Part shown: one piece after another, positions 5,735 through 7,786 of the stretch
Layout: each line of letters starts with the position of its first letter
Position numbering within the stretch: the stretch's first letter is position 1
Assembly: GCA_002693605.1 (NCBI GenBank)
Contig: NZQO01000084.1
Location: forward strand, 1-7,786
DNA from: Flavobacteriaceae bacterium
GTDB lineage: Bacteria; Bacteroidota; Bacteroidia; Flavobacteriales; Flavobacteriaceae
Direction: 5' to 3'
Length of the DNA stretch: 7,786 bases
Translations under genes and position numbers: made by a program
The notes under the pieces: generated by a model
What the model saw: the letters and a program-made list of their open reading frames with translations, nothing else
The model's database searches: none
Told to the model about the DNA's origin: nothing

Positions 5735-6316
5735 ATGGACCTTAGGGAATCCTTCTGGAATCAAAAGTACGAAAGCGGGGATATGGGCTGGGATATTGGC
5801 TACGTTTCTACGCCGTTACAAGAATATATTGACCAACTTCATGAAAGAGAACAACATATTCTTATACCCGGTGCCGGAAATGCCTACGAGGCCGAATATC
5901 TGCTCGCCAATGGGTTTACACACGTCGTGGTTGCCGATATTTCCTCCATTGCATTGAGAAATTTTTCGAGCAGGGTTCCGCATTTTCCGAAGGAACATTT
6001 GCTGCACCGCGATTTTTTTGAGCTCGACGGCCAGTTCGACCTTATCTTGGAACAAACCTTTTTCTGTGCGCTCGCCCCGTCGCTGCGCGATAAATACGTG
6101 GAAAAGATGTGGCAACTGCTTAAACCGAATGGAAAGTTAGTTGGACTCCTGTTTTCCATCCCACTAAATGAGGATAGGCCCCCTTTTGGAGGAAATAGAA
6201 AAGAGTACGAGGAGCTATTTTCTGGGAAGTTCCATATTGAAACCATGGAAATCGCCTATAATTCCGTAGCCCCACGTCGCGACAATGAACTGTTCATTAG
6301 TCTGCGGAAAAAATAA
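5735..6316 (+). CDS. TPMT-like SAM-dependent methyltransferase
   Basis: Starting at ATG 5735 the product is 193 residues; a TTG two codons earlier (5729) is less likely. It is a Rossmann-fold class I methyltransferase of the thiopurine S-methyltransferase-like type. Visible elements are the N-terminal ESFWNQKYESGDMGWDIG segment (5-22), motif I LIPGAGNAYEAEYL (43-56), an acidic SAM-ribose position D68, HRDFFEL (91-97), EQTFFCAL (106-113) and the TPMT-like PPFGG (149-153). There is no signal peptide. Members of the family methylate sulfur, selenium or tellurium compounds. Its place between a rhodanese/HMA pair and a persulfide-dioxygenase-like gene suggests that sulfide or a small thiol is the substrate (inference). 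It lies 16 bp after the HMA gene stop, so it is probably in the same transcript. Confidence 0.85.
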   Translation: MDLRESFWNQKYESGDMGWDIGYVSTPLQEYIDQLHEREQHILIPGAGNAYEAEYLLANGFTHVVVADISSIALRNFSSRVPHFPKEHLLHRDFFELDGQFDLILEQTFFCALAPSLRDKYVEKMWQLLKPNGKLVGLLFSIPLNEDRPPFGGNRKEYEELFSGKFHIETMEIAYNSVAPRRDNELFISLRKK

Positions 6317-6317
6317 T

Positions 6318-6334
6318 CTCGACATTGTGTTGAG
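6318..6334 (+). terminator. Weak hairpin after the methyltransferase gene
   Basis: CTCGACA-TTG-TGTTGAG forms a 7-bp stem with one G-U pair and a three-base loop starting 2 bp after the stop codon. A T5 run (6344-6348) follows only about 9 bp downstream rather than directly, so this is a poor intrinsic terminator. It does mark the probable end of the rhodanese-HMA-methyltransferase unit. Confidence 0.3.
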
Positions 6335-6400
6335 GTCGCTCACTTTTTCCTTTGCATAAACTTAACTTCAATACAATAACATGTTAAAGTTTTTTGAAAC

Positions 6401-6414
6401 GTAACTCTTGTTAC
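6401..6414. promoter_or_regulatory. Candidate Crp/Fnr-type operator (GTAAC-N4-GTTAC)
   Basis: GTAACTCTTGTTAC is a perfect inverted repeat with 5-bp arms and a 4-bp spacer, the geometry of Fnr-family operators. Its centre (6407.5) lies about 41-42 bp upstream of the transcription start implied by the -7-like element at 6437-6444, the class II activator position. A shorter palindrome, TAACATGTTA, lies at 6377-6386. The local Crp/Fnr regulator is the obvious candidate, but binding is not shown. Confidence 0.5.
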
Positions 6415-6436
6415 TGAAGTTCCCTCGAAGGATTTG

Positions 6437-6444
6437 TATTTTAG
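6437..6444 (+). promoter_or_regulatory. Candidate -7 element for the MBL/rhodanese gene
   Basis: TATTTTAG matches five of six fixed positions of the Bacteroidota -7 consensus TAnnTTTG and lies 26 bp before the start codon at 6470. No TTG is present at a standard -33 distance, which is compatible with a promoter depending on an activator bound at 6401-6414. Confidence 0.35.
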
Positions 6445-6469
6445 TAGGTAAAATAAAACAACCAACATC

Positions 6470-7786
6470 ATGAAGATAAAACAATTTGAATACGCACCGC
6501 TTTCCCATTTTTCATACGCTGTAATTAGCGAAGGGAAAATGGCGGTAATCGACCCAGAGCGCGACCCAATGCAGTATTATACATTTGCAGAGGAAAACGA
6601 TGCGCAAATAGTGGCTGTTTTCGAAACGCACCCCCACGCCGATTTTGTGAGTTCCCACCTCCAAATACACCAGGAAACGGGCGCCACGATTTATTGCAGC
6701 AGCAAGACCGGTGCCGATTATCCACATTCCGGGTTCGACGATGGGGAGGAGGTAACTGTGGGCGCGATTACATTTACCGCACGCAATACGCCGGGCCACT
6801 CGCCAGATAGCATAACCATCATAGCCCGGGAAGATTCGAAAACAGCGCTCTTTACGGGCGACACCCTATTTGTGGGTGATGTTGGGCGTCCCGATCTTCG
6901 CGAAAAGGCAGGGCACGTAAAGGCAAAGCGAGAGGAACTGGCAAAGATGATGTACGATACGATGCAGAATAAATTTTCAGATTTGCCCGACAATGCCTAT
7001 GTATATCCGGCCCACGGGGCAGGTTCTCTTTGTGGAAAGGGAATGAGCAAGGACGCCACGTCTAGTACCCTGGGCAATGAGCGGGTGAGCAACTGGGCAT
7101 TCAAAGATCAGACCGAAGCGGAATTTATGGACGAGTTGCTAGATTCCCAGCCTTTCATTCCGCATTATTTTGGCTATGATGTAGACATTAACAAAACAGG
7201 TGCCGAAAAGGTAGGTCGCCTTTTGGGCGAAATTCCGTTACGGCTAAACCAGACCAAAAAAGACGATTCGCTATTGGTAATCGACACGCGCAACGAAGAA
7301 GCGTTCAAGGAGCATCACCTGCCAGGCAGTATAAATATTATGGGAACCAAGGAAGGACATAAGTTCGAAACGTGGCTGGGCAGTATCGTACAGCCAGATG
7401 AAAGATTTTACCTCGTGGTGCCCAGCGTATCACAGGCCAGAAATATTTTGGAGCGCACTTCCAAGATTGGCTACGAGACCCAGGTGGAAGCGATAATGAC
7501 ATTGGGCGAAAGCAACTTGAAAGCTATGGACGATTTCAGCGTTGGTCTGTTTAAGAAAAATCCGAAAGACTACACGGTGGTTGATATTCGTAACGAAAGT
7601 GAGGTCGCCGACGGAAAGTTCTTCGAGCACGCCATTGCCATTCCGTTGCACGAACTTCGCGAAAGAACCGGTGAAATTCCAACCGAAAAGCCGATCGTGG
7701 TGCATTGCGCCGGTGGCTACCGAAGCGCGGCGGGCAGTAGTATTTTAGATAAGGAATTAGACGGCGCTACGGTCTACGATTTAAGC
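6470..7786 (+). CDS. Persulfide-dioxygenase-like MBL-fold protein with two rhodanese domains (3' end outside window)
   Basis: The frame opens at ATG 6470 and stays open for 439 codons to the window edge; family length suggests only a few residues are missing. Residues 1 to about 235 form a metallo-beta-lactamase domain with metal ligands in ETHPHADFVSSH (H54, H56, D58, H63), TPGH (H110), TGDTLF (D131) and PAHG (H182). The HADF rather than HADH form fits mononuclear-iron ETHE1/persulfide-dioxygenase relatives. Two rhodanese domains follow. The first (about 265-345) has VPSVSQAR where the active loop should be and lacks its cysteine, so it is probably structural. The second (about 365-439) has HCAGGYRS with nucleophile C413. 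The enzyme likely oxidises glutathione- or low-molecular-weight-thiol persulfide to sulfite, with the rhodanese moving sulfane sulfur, in the cytoplasm. A palindromic operator candidate precedes it. Confidence 0.9.
   Translation, partial: MKIKQFEYAPLSHFSYAVISEGKMAVIDPERDPMQYYTFAEENDAQIVAVFETHPHADFVSSHLQIHQETGATIYCSSKTGADYPHSGFDDGEEVTVGAITFTARNTPGHSPDSITIIAREDSKTALFTGDTLFVGDVGRPDLREKAGHVKAKREELAKMMYDTMQNKFSDLPDNAYVYPAHGAGSLCGKGMSKDATSSTLGNERVSNWAFKDQTEAEFMDELLDSQPFIPHYFGYDVDINKTGAEKVGRLLGEIPLRLNQTKKDDSLLVIDTRNEEAFKEHHLPGSINIMGTKEGHKFETWLGSIVQPDERFYLVVPSVSQARNILERTSKIGYETQVEAIMTLGESNLKAMDDFSVGLFKKNPKDYTVVDIRNESEVADGKFFEHAIAIPLHELRERTGEIPTEKPIVVHCAGGYRSAAGSSILDKELDGATVYDLS

Noticed and set aside
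5884..6246. Minus-strand ORF of 120 codons opposite the methyltransferase gene
   Set aside because: It is serine- and cysteine-rich with no family resemblance and lies within a well-supported methyltransferase gene.
1..7786. Search for CRISPR arrays, tRNA or rRNA genes, insertion sequences and long direct repeats
   Set aside because: No regularly spaced repeats, cloverleaf sequence, transposase motif or terminal repeat was seen by eye on either strand.

Overview
The window looks like chromosomal DNA from a marine-type flavobacterium (Bacteroidota, Flavobacteriia). This rests on protein family types rather than a marker gene: the WCGDAAQ thioredoxin-like protein, the Bacteroidota-style Crp/Fnr regulator with a TSRVVVSRLLKKLE recognition helix, the small CGGC metal-binding protein and the beta-lactamase/double-rhodanese fusion are all combinations I associate with that group. 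Clear Shine-Dalgarno sequences are mostly absent, as usual there. No rRNA, tRNA, CRISPR array, insertion sequence or phage gene is visible.

Layout. At the left edge is the tail of an unidentified + strand ORF (ends at 73) whose stop overlaps the start of a thioredoxin-family gene (70-684). That gene meets a - strand gene tail to tail (681-1889), a 12-helix membrane protein resembling a degenerate heme-copper oxidase subunit I. A 140-bp divergent spacer with two short inverted repeats leads to a rightward series: an acetyl-CoA hydrolase/4-hydroxybutyrate CoA-transferase family enzyme (2030-3313), a group III truncated haemoglobin (3381-3767), a hemerythrin-domain protein (3816-4250, with an apparent N-terminal frame break at 3793-3797) and a Crp/Fnr-family regulator (4307-4945). 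Then come an exported single-domain rhodanese (best start 5072), a heavy-metal-associated domain protein (best start 5449), a TPMT-like SAM methyltransferase (best start 5735) and, after a 153-bp spacer carrying a perfect GTAAC-N4-GTTAC palindrome, a persulfide-dioxygenase-like beta-lactamase/rhodanese fusion that runs off the right edge (6470 to beyond 7786).

How it may work together (inference). The genes fall into two themes: binding of small reactive ligands such as O2, NO or sulfide (globin, hemerythrin, oxidase-like membrane protein), and handling of reactive sulfur (two rhodanese proteins, MBL persulfide-dioxygenase fold, possible thiol methyltransferase). A cysteine-bearing Crp/Fnr regulator sits between them. 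The palindrome before the MBL gene lies about 41-42 bp upstream of the likely transcription start, the class II activator position for Crp/Fnr proteins. A working model is a redox/sulfide/NO-responsive module controlled by the local regulator. Points most worth checking are that operator, the regulator's CxxxxxCC cysteines, the hemerythrin frame break and the substrate of the methyltransferase.
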